Assembly (NCBI RefSeq): GCF_002737755.1
Contig: NZ_PEGH01000019.1
Span: forward strand, 124,001 to 188,000
Origin: Caulobacter sp. BP25
GTDB taxonomy: Bacteria; Pseudomonadota; Alphaproteobacteria; Caulobacterales; Caulobacteraceae
DNA: 64,000 nt
Direction of reading: 5' to 3'
Positions 35,075-43,959 of the stretch are shown here, in pieces (the stretch's first letter is position 1; every line of letters begins with the position of its first letter). A model generated the notes under the pieces. The model was not told the origin of the DNA, did no database searches, and worked only from the letters and a program-made list of their open reading frames with translations. The translations under genes were made by a program, and so were the position numbers.

Positions 35075-36309
35075 CTAGCGGGTAGAAGCGCTCGTTTTTT
35101 GCGCGACCCCGCAGGCAATGACGGCCAAGGCGCCGAGGGCCAGCCACCATTCCTGCCAGACCCCGAAGCTCAAACCGCTGACCACCAGATAGGATGTGAG
35201 GGCCCCGGCCGCCATGGCGCCGTCGCGTCGATCCACGCCGGTCCACCTGACCACGCCGTAGAGGATCCAGGCATAGAAGGCCGCCGCCATGGCCGCGCCG
35301 AACGCGCCAAGCTCCAGCCAGATTTGTAGCGGAGCGTTATGGGTGTGCAGCGGGATGGCCGAGCCGAAGGCCCGGCTTGCGTCGATCCCCCAGCCGCGCA
35401 TCGGATGCTCCAGGATACGGTCGGAGGCGAAGGCCCAGATGTTCAGACGATGGTCCCAGGACGGGGGCACAAGCGCGTGCAGCCAGGCGACGACGCCCGA
35501 CTTCTCGCCCCACAGCATCACCATGGGCGCGAAGATAAAAACCGCCGAGACCAGCGGGATCAGGGCCCGCGCGACCGGCTTGCCGATGAAGCGCACCCCC
35601 AGCCAGACCAGCCCCCCAGCACCAGGGCGGCGACCGGCGCGTCGGCCCCGGTGATATGGGCCGCCAGCAGGATCAGACCGAACAGGATCGCCACCAAGAC
35701 ATTCCGCCCCTTGACGGTCGAAGCGCCCAGAACGCGGGCGCACGGCCAAAGCAGCAGAACCAGCGGATAGGTTCCCATGGAGACCTTGACCATGGCGAGG
35801 TCAGGCGTCAGCGGATCACCGCTAGCCTTGCGGATCGCCTGATAGATCGGAGCGCCCAGCAGGCCGTCCAGACACGTGATCAGCGCCAGCAGGCCGGCGC
35901 TGACCAGCATCACCCGCGCCGCCAGCCGAGCCGATCGGACTGACATCTGGCCCAGCATGGCGACCGCCGAGCCGTACAGGCCCAATTGCAGGAACAGCTT
36001 GATCGCCGTGAAATTCTCTACGGCGCCGAACTTCTTGAGCTTGGCCGGGTCCGGGAGAGCTGGCGTCCAGCTCAGGCTGAACAGCGCCCAAACCGCCATC
36101 AGCGCCAAGGCGAACATCGGCAGCAGCGGCGGTCGCGACCTGAGCAGCCCCGGCGCCGCCAGCAGGCCGACCAGACTGAGCAACGCCGCGAACTGCTTTG
36201 GCGCCAGATAGCCAAGCAGCGACGTCATCACCATCATGAAGACGGCGAGACCACCCAGCCAACGGGTCCGACGTTCCGAAGCGTCCGTCAGGACGCCGGC
36301 CTTCATCAT
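35075..36309 (-). pseudogene. O-antigen ligase-like membrane protein, frameshifted in a G run
   Basis: The first frame, from ATG 36309 (overlapping the gor stop as ATGA), encodes about eight membrane helices and ends out of phase at 35560. The second frame carries the Wzy_C/O-antigen ligase hallmark region: HPMRGWGIDASRAF and LHTHNAPLQIWLELGAFG, then two helices. The joint is at the run of six G (- strand; CCCCCC on + at about 35613-35618); a seventh G restores one 411-aa protein. So it is a disrupted or phase-variable ligase/polymerase of surface polysaccharide, or a sequencing error in a homopolymer. Coupled to gor. Confidence 0.82.
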
Positions 36310-37706
36310 CCCACGCCGCCGACTTCGACGGGGATGTACTTCTCGCGCATCGTCACCAGCTCCTCGGCCAGGGTCGGGTGGACGGCGCAGGTCGAGTCCC
36401 ACTGCGGCTTGGTCACGCCCATCTTCACGGCGATGGCGGCCATCTGGATGATCTCGGGCGAGTCCGGCCCGACCACGTGAACGCCGACCACCTTCTGGTC
36501 ATCGGCCTTGACCACCAGCTTGATCAGGCACCGCTCCTGGCCGCCGTAGAAGGTGATCTTCATGGGACGGAACACCGATCGGTAGATATCGACCGCGCCG
36601 AACACGTGCCGCGCCTCGGCCTCGCTCATGCCGACCGCGCCGACCGGCGGCTGCGAGAACACCGCCGAGGCGACCATGTCGTGATCGAAGGTCGTCGGAT
36701 TGTTGTAGAACTCGGTCTGGGCGAAGGCCGCGCCTTCGCGGATCGCGACCGGCGTCAGGTTGATCCGGTCGGTGACGTCGCCGACGGCCCAGATGCTGTC
36801 GACATTGGTCTTGGAGTGGGCGTCGACCGCGATCGCGCCGCGCTCGTTCAGCTTCACGCCGGCCTTCTCCAGGCCAAGGCCATGGACATAGGGCTCGCGG
36901 CCGGTGGCGAACATGACCGCCTCGGTCTCGAAGGTCAGGTCGTTGTTCAGGGTGCTGAGCAGCGTCCCGTCTTCCTGCTTCTCGATGCGGGTGTGCGAGC
37001 AGCCCAGCACGACCTTGATCCCGCGCTTGCCCAGTTCATCGGCCAGGTGGGCGCGGACGTCGTCGTCGAAGCCGCGCAGGATGTTGGCGCCGCGGTAGAG
37101 CAGCGTCGTCTCGACGCCGAGCCCTGCGAAGATGCCCGCGAACTCGACGGCGATATAGCCGCCGCCGACGATCATGATGCTCTTGGGCAGCTTGGGCAGA
37201 TGAAACGCCTCGTCCGAGGTGATGCCGAACTCCGCGCCCGGGAAGTCGGGCTTCACCGGCCGGCCGCCCGTGGCGATCAGGATCTTGCGGGCGGTGTAGA
37301 CACCGGCGTCGTTCGAGCCCTCCTTGGGAAGCACCTCGACGGTGTGCGCATCAACGATCTGGGCGCGGCCGTGCAGCAGATGCGCGCCGGCCTTCTGCAG
37401 GTTGGTTACATAGATCCCTGACAGACGGGCGATCTCGACGTCCTTGTCGTGGATGAAGCCCTTCCAGTCGAACTTGGCCTCACCGATCGTCCAACCATAG
37501 CCCTTGGCCGTCTTCAGTTGGCTGGCGACCTCGCTGGCGTAGACCATGAACTTCTTGGGCACGCAGCCGCGGATCACGCAGGTTCCGCCAACACGATACT
37601 CCTCGGCCACGCCTACCTTGGCGCCGCTCATGGCCGCCAGCCGCGCCGCGCGCACGCCGCCGGAGCCCGCGCCAATGACGAAGAGATCGTAGTCGTAGTC
37701 AGCCAT
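36306..37706 (-). CDS. gor: Glutathione-disulfide reductase
   Basis: Encodes 466 aa from ATG 37706. FAD-binding GAGSGGVRAAR, redox-active pair in GGTCVIRGCVPKK, NAD(P)H-binding GGGYIAVEFAGIFAGLG, and the C-terminal dimer-interface HPTLAEEL are all present. Glutathione reductase rather than dihydrolipoamide dehydrogenase is favoured by the CVIRGCVPKK spacing and by IGRTP-equivalent positions. It reduces GSSG with NADPH in the cytoplasm. Lies 40 bp after rpiA on the same strand; its stop overlaps the O-antigen ligase-like gene, so a glmU-rpiA-gor-ligase transcription unit is likely. Confidence 0.93.
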   Translation of the reverse strand: MADYDYDLFVIGAGSGGVRAARLAAMSGAKVGVAEEYRVGGTCVIRGCVPKKFMVYASEVASQLKTAKGYGWTIGEAKFDWKGFIHDKDVEIARLSGIYVTNLQKAGAHLLHGRAQIVDAHTVEVLPKEGSNDAGVYTARKILIATGGRPVKPDFPGAEFGITSDEAFHLPKLPKSIMIVGGGYIAVEFAGIFAGLGVETTLLYRGANILRGFDDDVRAHLADELGKRGIKVVLGCSHTRIEKQEDGTLLSTLNNDLTFETEAVMFATGREPYVHGLGLEKAGVKLNERGAIAVDAHSKTNVDSIWAVGDVTDRINLTPVAIREGAAFAQTEFYNNPTTFDHDMVASAVFSQPPVGAVGMSEAEARHVFGAVDIYRSVFRPMKITFYGGQERCLIKLVVKADDQKVVGVHVVGPDSPEIIQMAAIAVKMGVTKPQWDSTCAVHPTLAEELVTMREKYIPVEVGGVG

Positions 37707-37746
37707 CACCGGGCTCCAAGCTTCACTGGTCGGCTTATGTAAGACG

Positions 37747-38433
37747 TCAGGGAACGAGACGCACCACACCCTCGTCCGTACCGACCAGCGCCTCGTCGGC
37801 CAGGTCGAGGAACAGACCGTGGTCGACGACGCCCGTGACGCTCTTGAGCGCCGTGGCCAGGGTCGCCGGCTCGTCGATGCGGCCCGAGGCCATGTCGTAG
37901 ATCAGGTTGCCGCCGTCGGTGACGACCACGCCCCGCTCGGCCGTGCGCAGACGCGGCGGCGGCAGGTCGAACTCGGCGGCGATGTCGGCCAAGCGATGGC
38001 CGGTGTGGACGTGGCCGAAGCGCACGACCTCGATCGGCAGCGGGAACTTGCCGAGCGCCGGAACGCGCTTGGCGGCGTCGGCGATCGCCACGCAGCGGGT
38101 CGAGGCTTCCCAGACCAGCTTCTCGCGCAGCAGGGCCGCGCCGCCGCCCTTGATCAAGCTGAGGCCCGGACCGATCTCGTCGGCGCCGTCCACGGTCAGG
38201 TCGATCGTCTTGACGTCGTCCAGAGCGACCAGCGGAATGCCCAGCTCGCGCGCCAGGGCCGCGGTGGCGTCCGAGGTCGGCACGCCCTTGATGTCGGTCA
38301 GCTTGCGGGCGGCCAGCGCCTTGACGAACCAGGCTGCGGTGGAGCCGGTGCCCAGACCCACCACCATGCCGTTTTCAACGAGTTGCGCGGCGGCCTCGCC
38401 CGAGGCGCGCTTCTGATCGTCGGCGCTGCTCAT
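37747..38433 (-). CDS. rpiA: Ribose-5-phosphate isomerase A
   Basis: Encodes 228 aa from ATG 38433, which overlaps the glmU stop (ATGA). The start of the longer frame lies inside glm[16 protein letters not shown] binds phosphate, [18 protein letters not shown] follows, [10 protein letters not shown] holds the active-site Asp residues and [12 protein letters not shown] the catalytic Glu. It interconverts ribose 5-phosphate and ribulose 5-phosphate in the pentose phosphate pathway. Confidence 0.94.
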   Translation of the reverse strand: MSSADDQKRASGEAAAQLVENGMVVGLGTGSTAAWFVKALAARKLTDIKGVPTSDATAALARELGIPLVALDDVKTIDLTVDGADEIGPGLSLIKGGGAALLREKLVWEASTRCVAIADAAKRVPALGKFPLPIEVVRFGHVHTGHRLADIAAEFDLPPPRLRTAERGVVVTDGGNLIYDMASGRIDEPATLATALKSVTGVVDHGLFLDLADEALVGTDEGVVRLVP

Positions 38434-39809
38434 TTCGTCTTCGCATCCTTTTTGGCTTGTTTGAGGGCGCGGAACTTGGTCGCCCACCCTGCCTTGATCG
38501 TCTGTTCAGGACGCGCCAGGGCCAGCGCCCCGTCCTCGACGTCCTTGGTGATCACCGATCCCGAGCCGGTCATGGCGCCGTCGCCCACCCGCACGGGCGC
38601 GACCAGGGCGCTGTTGGAGCCGATGAAGGCGCCCTTGCCGACATGGGTCTGGAACTTCTCGAAGCCGTCGTAATTGCAGAAGATGGCGCCGGCCCCGATG
38701 TTGGCCTTCTCGCCGACCGAGCCGTCGCCCAGATAGCTGAGGTGGTTGGCCTTGGCGCCCTTGCCAACCTTGACGTTCTTGACCTCGACGAAGTTGCCGA
38801 TGTGAGCTTCTGGGCCGATCTCGGCGCCGGGGCGCAAGCGGGCGTAGGGACCGATCAAGGCGCCCTCCCCGACATGGGCGCCTTCCAGATGGCTGAAGGC
38901 CTTGATCACCGCGCCGCTCTCGACGCTGACGCCGGGGCCGAAGACCACGAACTGTTCGACCACCGCCCCGCCGGCGATCTGGGTGTCCCACGACAGATGA
39001 ACGGTCTCGGGCGCGGGCATGGTGACGCCCTCGACCAACAGGGCGTTGCGGCGGGCCTTCTGCCAGACCACCTCGGCGGCGGCGAGCTCGGCTTGCGAAT
39101 TGACGCCCTGCACCGAAGCCTCCGGCGCGAAAGCCGCGCGGGTGACCAGCTTGCGATCGTGGGCCAGGCCGACCACGTCGGTCAGGTAGTACTCGCCCTT
39201 GGCGTTGTCGTTGCGGACATTGGCCAGCAGGTCGAACAGGATCGCCCGATCGGCGGCCAGGACGCCGGAATTGCAGTGCTTGACCTGCTTGGTGGCGAGG
39301 TCGGCTTCCTTTTCTTCGACGATGCGCAGCAGCACGTGGCCGGGGGCCAGGATCAGGCGGCCGTAGCCGGTCGGATTGTGGGCCTCAAAGCCCAGCACCG
39401 CCACATGGGCGCCGCCGGTGATCTGGTCGAACAGCGGCGCGATCACCCCGGCTGTTGTCAGCGGGCAGTCGGCGTAGGTGACGACCACGTCGCCGTTGAA
39501 GTCCGCCAGCGCGTCCTTGGCCGCCAGCACGGCGTGGCCGGTGCCCAGGGGCGGGTCCTGGACCACGGTCGCGTTCGGGCCCAGGCGCTTGCGGGCGGCC
39601 TCGCCGACCTGCGGGCTGTGCGCCCCGACCACGACGATGATCCGCTCACAGCCCAGACCCTCGGCCGCGTCGATGGCGTGGTCCAAAAGGGTCCGGCCGG
39701 CCAGCTTGTGCAGCACCTTGGGCGTCGGCGACTTCATCCGCGTGCCCTGACCGGCCGCCAGGATCACGGCGGCGCGCGGCCGGATGGGCTGTAACACGGG
39801 GACGGTCAT
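38430..39809 (-). CDS. glmU: Bifunctional UDP-N-acetylglucosamine pyrophosphorylase/GlcN-1-P acetyltransferase
   Basis: Encodes 459 aa. The N-terminal uridylyltransferase begins [20 protein letters not shown]; the C-terminal left-handed beta-helix acetyltransferase has hexapeptide repeats from about residue 255, with [20 protein letters not shown] and [13 protein letters not shown]. It makes UDP-GlcNAc for peptidoglycan and lipopolysaccharide. First gene of an operon with rpiA, gor and the ligase-like gene. Divergent from gph across a 69-bp gap. Confidence 0.95.
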   Translation of the reverse strand: MTVPVLQPIRPRAAVILAAGQGTRMKSPTPKVLHKLAGRTLLDHAIDAAEGLGCERIIVVVGAHSPQVGEAARKRLGPNATVVQDPPLGTGHAVLAAKDALADFNGDVVVTYADCPLTTAGVIAPLFDQITGGAHVAVLGFEAHNPTGYGRLILAPGHVLLRIVEEKEADLATKQVKHCNSGVLAADRAILFDLLANVRNDNAKGEYYLTDVVGLAHDRKLVTRAAFAPEASVQGVNSQAELAAAEVVWQKARRNALLVEGVTMPAPETVHLSWDTQIAGGAVVEQFVVFGPGVSVESGAVIKAFSHLEGAHVGEGALIGPYARLRPGAEIGPEAHIGNFVEVKNVKVGKGAKANHLSYLGDGSVGEKANIGAGAIFCNYDGFEKFQTHVGKGAFIGSNSALVAPVRVGDGAMTGSGSVITKDVEDGALALARPEQTIKAGWATKFRALKQAKKDAKTK

Positions 39810-39878
39810 GGCTCTCGCGACTCCCTAGAGGCGAACCAAAGTTGCATTAGCCGTGCAATTGGCCGAAAGGCCAGACCC

Positions 39879-40592
39879 ATGCACGCGCTTCATGACCTGA
39901 ACGGGGCGACCATCGCCTTCGACCTGGACGGCACGCTGGTCGACACCGCGCCCGATCTGGTGGGCTCGCTGAACGCCATCCTGGCCGAGGAGTCCCTGCC
40001 CGCCCTGCCCTTCGACGAGGTGCGGCTGATGGTCGGACGGGGCGCGCGGGCCCTGCTGGAGCGGGGCTTCGCCGCCGCCGGCGCGCCGCTGGACGCCGAG
40101 CACGCGCCCGCCCTCGTCCAGCGCTTCATCGCCCTCTACCTGACGCGTATCGCAGACGAGAGCGCGCCCTTCCCCGGCGTGGTCGAGACCCTGACCGACC
40201 TGAAGTCCGCTGGCGCCCGCCTCGTCGTCTGCACCAACAAGCTGACCCACCTGTCGGTCGCCCTGCTGGACGCCACGGGTCTGTCGCCGTTCTTCGACGC
40301 CGTGGTCGGCGCCGACAGCGCCCCCGCCGCCAAGCCCGACGGCCGCCATGTCGCCGCCGCCGTCGCCGCCGTTGAGGGCGACCTCGCCCGCGCGGTGATG
40401 ATCGGCGACAGCATCAACGACGCCCTCGGCGCCAAGAACGCCGGCGTGCCCAGCGTCTTGGTGTCGTTCGGCTACACAGAGGATCCGGTCGAGACCCTGG
40501 GCGGCGATCTGGTCGTCCACAGCTTTTTGGATGTGCCGAACGCCTGCAAGACGCTTTTGGCCTCTTGCCCCGCGCCGAACACCGGGCTATAG
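39879..40592 (+). CDS. gph: Phosphoglycolate phosphatase, HAD family
   Basis: Encodes 237 aa. HAD motif I is IAFDLDGTLVDTAPD, motif II VVCTNK, motif III the Lys in AAKPDGRH, and motif IV VMIGDSINDALGAKNAG. The helical cap between motifs I and II fits the Gph group, which dephosphorylates 2-phosphoglycolate from DNA repair or oxygenase reactions. Related phosphatases such as pyrophosphatase PpaX cannot be excluded. Followed by a terminator and tRNA-Val. Confidence 0.88.
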   Translation: MHALHDLNGATIAFDLDGTLVDTAPDLVGSLNAILAEESLPALPFDEVRLMVGRGARALLERGFAAAGAPLDAEHAPALVQRFIALYLTRIADESAPFPGVVETLTDLKSAGARLVVCTNKLTHLSVALLDATGLSPFFDAVVGADSAPAAKPDGRHVAAAVAAVEGDLARAVMIGDSINDALGAKNAGVPSVLVSFGYTEDPVETLGGDLVVHSFLDVPNACKTLLASCPAPNTGL

Positions 40593-40594
40593 CC

Positions 40595-40620
40595 CCCGTC
40601 CTCTCGCGGACGGGTTCGTT
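40595..40620 (+). terminator. Terminator between gph and tRNA-Val
   Basis: CCCGTCC (40595-40601) pairs with GGACGGG (40608-40614), loop TCTCGC, followed by TTCGTTT. It lies three bases after the gph stop and 20 bp before the tRNA gene. Confidence 0.7.
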
Positions 40621-40639
40621 TCGGACCTCTCCACACGGC

Positions 40640-40714
40640 GGATGCGTAGCTCAGCGGGAGAGCACCTCGTTCACACCGAGGGGGTCACAGGTTCAATCCC
40701 TGTCGCATCCACCA
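40640..40714 (+). tRNA. tRNA-Val (CAC)
   Basis: Acceptor GGATGCG (40640-40646) pairs with CGCATCC (40704-40710). D arm GTAGCTCAGCGGGAGAGC, anticodon stem CCTCG/CGAGG with loop TTCACAC giving anticodon CAC, T arm with GGTTCAATCCC, and encoded CCA (40712-40714). Confidence 0.95.
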
Positions 40715-41038
40715 TTTCTTCCTTATTTTATGATAGCTTGCGGCATATAGAGCCGGCCATTCGTGGCGCTGTCGCCCCAGAAACCCAAGTTTCGCGCTCC
40801 TCACCCCGCAAGCCGAATACTTGTGAGAACTGGATTTCCGAGGCCGTGAAGACAATCGGCGCGTCCGAAGTGTTCCCCTTCGTGCAAAGGCCACACTTCC
40901 CCAGCTTCTCACCGCGCGCTGTGTGCGCGAGCTTCTTTCCTATTCCCGAAGTTTCCACGGTGCTTGAGCGCCTATGGGCGCCGCAAATCCTCACTTAGGT
41001 TGAACATCGCTCGCGCCCCTGCACGGGCCCATCGCCCG
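40715..41038. other. Gene-poor spacer downstream of tRNA-Val
   Basis: This 324-bp stretch is less GC-rich than its surroundings. Short open frames exist on both strands but none has family resemblance, a convincing start or Caulobacter-like codon use. No integrase or repeat of the tRNA 3' end was seen, so there is no evidence for an integrated element here. Confidence 0.4.
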
Positions 41039-42640
41039 TCATGACCTCGGCGTCCGCGCTTCGGCGGTGGCGCTGTTGATCAGAAAGATCGCAAGGACGG
41101 TCGCCGCTTGCGCCAAATCTGGCGGCGACAGGCGCTCAAGCGTATCCAGATTCGTGTGATGCGCGCGGCTGTCGTAGTCGAGCGGATCCTGCAGGAACGA
41201 GATCCCCGGCAAGCCGATCTCGGTGAAGGTCGACTGATCGGCCGGCCAGTGCGGCCCGTCATAGACCGCCAGCACACCCAGATCCGCCAGCGGCGCGATC
41301 CAGGCGCGATAAAGCGCGGCCAGGGCGGGATTGCCGCCCGTGAAGACGCCCCGGATGCGCCCAGAGCCGCCATCCAGATTGAAGGCGACCGAAAACGCCT
41401 CGTACTCCGGCCCCTTGACCAGCGGCCCGATCTTGGCGCGCCGCCCCTCGACGGGCAGCGCCAACTGCTCGGGCGCGGTCGAGCGCGGAGCATAGCCCAG
41501 GCGCTGCTTGGCGTAGGCTTCAGAACCGTAAAGCCCTTGCTCCTCGCCACCGTAGAGAACCACTCGGATCGTGCGGCGGGGTTTCAGGTTCAGCGCGCGC
41601 AGGATGCGGACCGCCTCCAGCGTCGCCGCCACGCCCGCGCCATTGTCGGCCGCCCCCGCGCCGGCCGCCCAGCTGTCGAGGTGCGCGCCGGCCAGCACGA
41701 CCTGGGCCTTCAGGGCCGGGTCCGTCCCCGGCCACTCGGCGACGACGTTGTAGCCCGGCTCGGCGGGATCGCCTTCCTCGGTGGCGATCTCCAGCCGCAG
41801 ACGCGTCGAAGTCCCGGCCTCCGCCAGACGCCAGCAGCGGGCATAGGCCTCGTGCGCCATGTGGAGCACGGGAAACGCGGGGCGCTCGGCCACCAGCCAT
41901 GGCCGACCGCCCAGCTCCGAGCCGTCGACCGTGATGACGCCGGGCTCGTCGCCACCGCCGTCCAGGATCACGGCCGCCACGCCCTCCGCCGCCAGGAATG
42001 CGTTGCGCCGGGCCTTGAACAGCCCCTCCCGCCCCTGACGCGCGCGGCGTTCGGTGACCGTGCGGTAGTAGGCGCCCACGGCTTCGGCGGCGTCGCCCTT
42101 CAAGACCTCTTCGTCGGTGTAGCGGACGACGGACGGCTCGGTGACGGATACGGCCTTCGGCGGCCCCAGCAGCACGACCTTGCCGCTCAGCCGTCCTCTA
42201 GCGGCCTGCAAATCTTCGTCGGCGTCCAAGCGCACGGCGATCGCGCAGCCCTCGACCGCCCCCTTCGTCGCCACCGACCAGGGCGCGGCCGCGGCGGCGA
42301 AGGCTGCGTCTCCCGGAGCGATCATCCGGGCCCAGGCGCGGACCTGGCGCCAGGAGAGGCCGAAGGAGCCGATCGGCTCAAGGCGCGGATTGCTCAGGCC
42401 CAGTTCGCGCATCCGCGCCAGGGACCAGTCATAGGCTCGCCGCATGTTCGGAGAGCCCATCAGACGCGCACCGACGCCATCGACCAGACTGGTGGCGTAG
42501 ATCATGGCCCGACCACGCTTCAGGCCCTCGTCGCGGATGGCCTGATACAGCGCCAGATCGGGAACGGCTTGTGCTTTGGCCGGATGGGCTAAAGCCAGTG
42601 CGCCCAGACCGATGAGCGCTCGCCGCCGCGCCAGCTTCAT
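41039..42640 (-). CDS. Exported M28-family zinc aminopeptidase with PA domain
   Basis: Encodes 533 aa. A signal with ARRRALIGLGALALA then PAKAQA predicts export. A protease-associated domain (about residues 130-250) is inserted before the M28 catalytic domain, whose zinc ligands and catalytic acid are visible in AGAHLDSW, AADNGAG, YGGEEQGLYGS, NLDGGSG and HHTNLD. It should remove N-terminal residues from periplasmic peptides. Last gene of a five-gene operon; its start overlaps the CapA-like gene (ATGA at 42637-42640). Confidence 0.88.
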   Translation of the reverse strand: MKLARRRALIGLGALALAHPAKAQAVPDLALYQAIRDEGLKRGRAMIYATSLVDGVGARLMGSPNMRRAYDWSLARMRELGLSNPRLEPIGSFGLSWRQVRAWARMIAPGDAAFAAAAAPWSVATKGAVEGCAIAVRLDADEDLQAARGRLSGKVVLLGPPKAVSVTEPSVVRYTDEEVLKGDAAEAVGAYYRTVTERRARQGREGLFKARRNAFLAAEGVAAVILDGGGDEPGVITVDGSELGGRPWLVAERPAFPVLHMAHEAYARCWRLAEAGTSTRLRLEIATEEGDPAEPGYNVVAEWPGTDPALKAQVVLAGAHLDSWAAGAGAADNGAGVAATLEAVRILRALNLKPRRTIRVVLYGGEEQGLYGSEAYAKQRLGYAPRSTAPEQLALPVEGRRAKIGPLVKGPEYEAFSVAFNLDGGSGRIRGVFTGGNPALAALYRAWIAPLADLGVLAVYDGPHWPADQSTFTEIGLPGISFLQDPLDYDSRAHHTNLDTLERLSPPDLAQAATVLAIFLINSATAEARTPRS

Positions 42641-43959
42641 TTTGTCGTCACGCGGATCACGCCCACATCGCCCTCGATGGCGATCTGCGTACCGAACTGG
42701 ACCGAGGCGGCCTGGATGCGCTTGAGGATCCGCCGGGCTTCGTCATGCGACGGCGACCGGGGGGTGCCGACCAGGCGATCGTCCTGCAGGTTCTGGACGA
42801 ACGGATGGATGCGGATCACGGCGCCCCGGCCGCTCTGGTACTCGGTCACCGCAACGGCCCCGTCATACCAGGTTTCCGGCAGGGTGAAGCCCCGGAACTG
42901 GCGGCTCTTGTCGCCGACCTGGAACATCAGGCTGCCCATGCCGTAGAAGATCGGCCGCCCCTTGTAGATCTCGATGCCCAGCAGGGCGTGCGGACCGTGG
43001 CGCACGATCGCGTCGGCGCCGGCGTCGATCAGTTCGTGGAACAGCGGGGTCATATAGTCGGCCGGACGAATGTCTTCGGGATCGGACGAGGCCGTCTCAT
43101 GCGCGTGGATCGAGAATACCACCAGGTTGGCCTTGCCGCGCGCCTCCTTGACGCTGGCCAGGGCCGCGGCGCGGTCGTCGGCGTTGATGTCGTAGCTCAG
43201 GCCCGGACCGTCCTCGACGCGGAAGGTCGTGCGACCGATGGTCAACTCCTCGCCTGTCTTGGCGGCGCTGAAGACTTCCGGGTTCTTGGCCGCGTCGGGC
43301 GTCTCCGAGCGGGCCGCAATCTCGCGCAGGGTCCGCATCTGGTCGGCCGTGACCCGTTGCAGCTCGCGCGAGCGCAGCGGGGCCAGGCCCGGACGAGCGC
43401 GGAAGCCTCGGGCCGGATTGGCGTCAGCGGCCAAGGAAATATCGGTATAGGTGCCCGCGAACGACACCAGTGCGACGGTCCCGCTGGGCGTCTTGGCGTA
43501 GGCGGGCTTGCGCGCCGCGCTCAAGCTGTCGCCCGTGCCGGCATGGACCACGCCGGCGGCGTCCAGCGACTGTTGGGTCCGCAGCATGCCATCGACGCCG
43601 AAGTCGGTGGCGTGGTTGTTGGCCATCGACATGACCTTGAAGCCCATGGCCTTGAGGTCGAAGGCCACCGCCGCGTCGTTGATCGGCGTGCCCCCGCCGT
43701 TCTGGGCCGCCGGGTAGCCGGGGAACTTGTCGAGGTCGAAGATCGCGCCTTCCTGGTTGCCGAACGCGGCGTCGGCGCCCGACAGCAGCTTCTGGATCCG
43801 CAGTGTTCCGGGATCGCCATAACCGGTGATCGGCTTCTCGGGCCCGATCAGGTCGCCGGTCACGGCCAGCGAGAACCCGTTCTTCACAGTCGCAGGCGAC
43901 TGCGCGGACGCCGATCCGGCTAGGGACGCGGCCAGGATGGCGGCGGTCAGTAGGCGCAT
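42637..43959 (-). CDS. Exported CapA-family (PGA_cap) metallophosphatase-fold protein
   Basis: Encodes 440 aa from ATG 43959, which overlaps the upstream M61-like gene by 13 bases. The signal peptide ends GSASAQS. The CapA fold is indicated by LAVTGDLIG, GNQEGAIFD, SMANNHATDFG, a metal-binding His in VVFSIHAHE, and RHGPHALLGIEIYKG. CapA proteins are linked to poly-gamma-glutamate capsule metabolism, but the absence of capB/capC and the presence of peptidases here suggest hydrolysis of an amide or phosphate in an imported substrate rather than capsule synthesis. Confidence 0.82.
   Translation of the reverse strand: MRLLTAAILAASLAGSASAQSPATVKNGFSLAVTGDLIGPEKPITGYGDPGTLRIQKLLSGADAAFGNQEGAIFDLDKFPGYPAAQNGGGTPINDAAVAFDLKAMGFKVMSMANNHATDFGVDGMLRTQQSLDAAGVVHAGTGDSLSAARKPAYAKTPSGTVALVSFAGTYTDISLAADANPARGFRARPGLAPLRSRELQRVTADQMRTLREIAARSETPDAAKNPEVFSAAKTGEELTIGRTTFRVEDGPGLSYDINADDRAAALASVKEARGKANLVVFSIHAHETASSDPEDIRPADYMTPLFHELIDAGADAIVRHGPHALLGIEIYKGRPIFYGMGSLMFQVGDKSRQFRGFTLPETWYDGAVAVTEYQSGRGAVIRIHPFVQNLQDDRLVGTPRSPSHDEARRILKRIQAASVQFGTQIAIEGDVGVIRVTTK

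Noticed and set aside
40700..40740. tRNA-Val 3' end as an integration site
   Set aside because: No repeat of the tRNA 3' end elsewhere in the window and no integrase gene nearby.
40728..40994. Possible 88-aa gene on the - strand downstream of tRNA-Val
   Set aside because: No ribosome-binding site, no homology recognised and codon pattern unlike neighbours; the stretch is better called intergenic.
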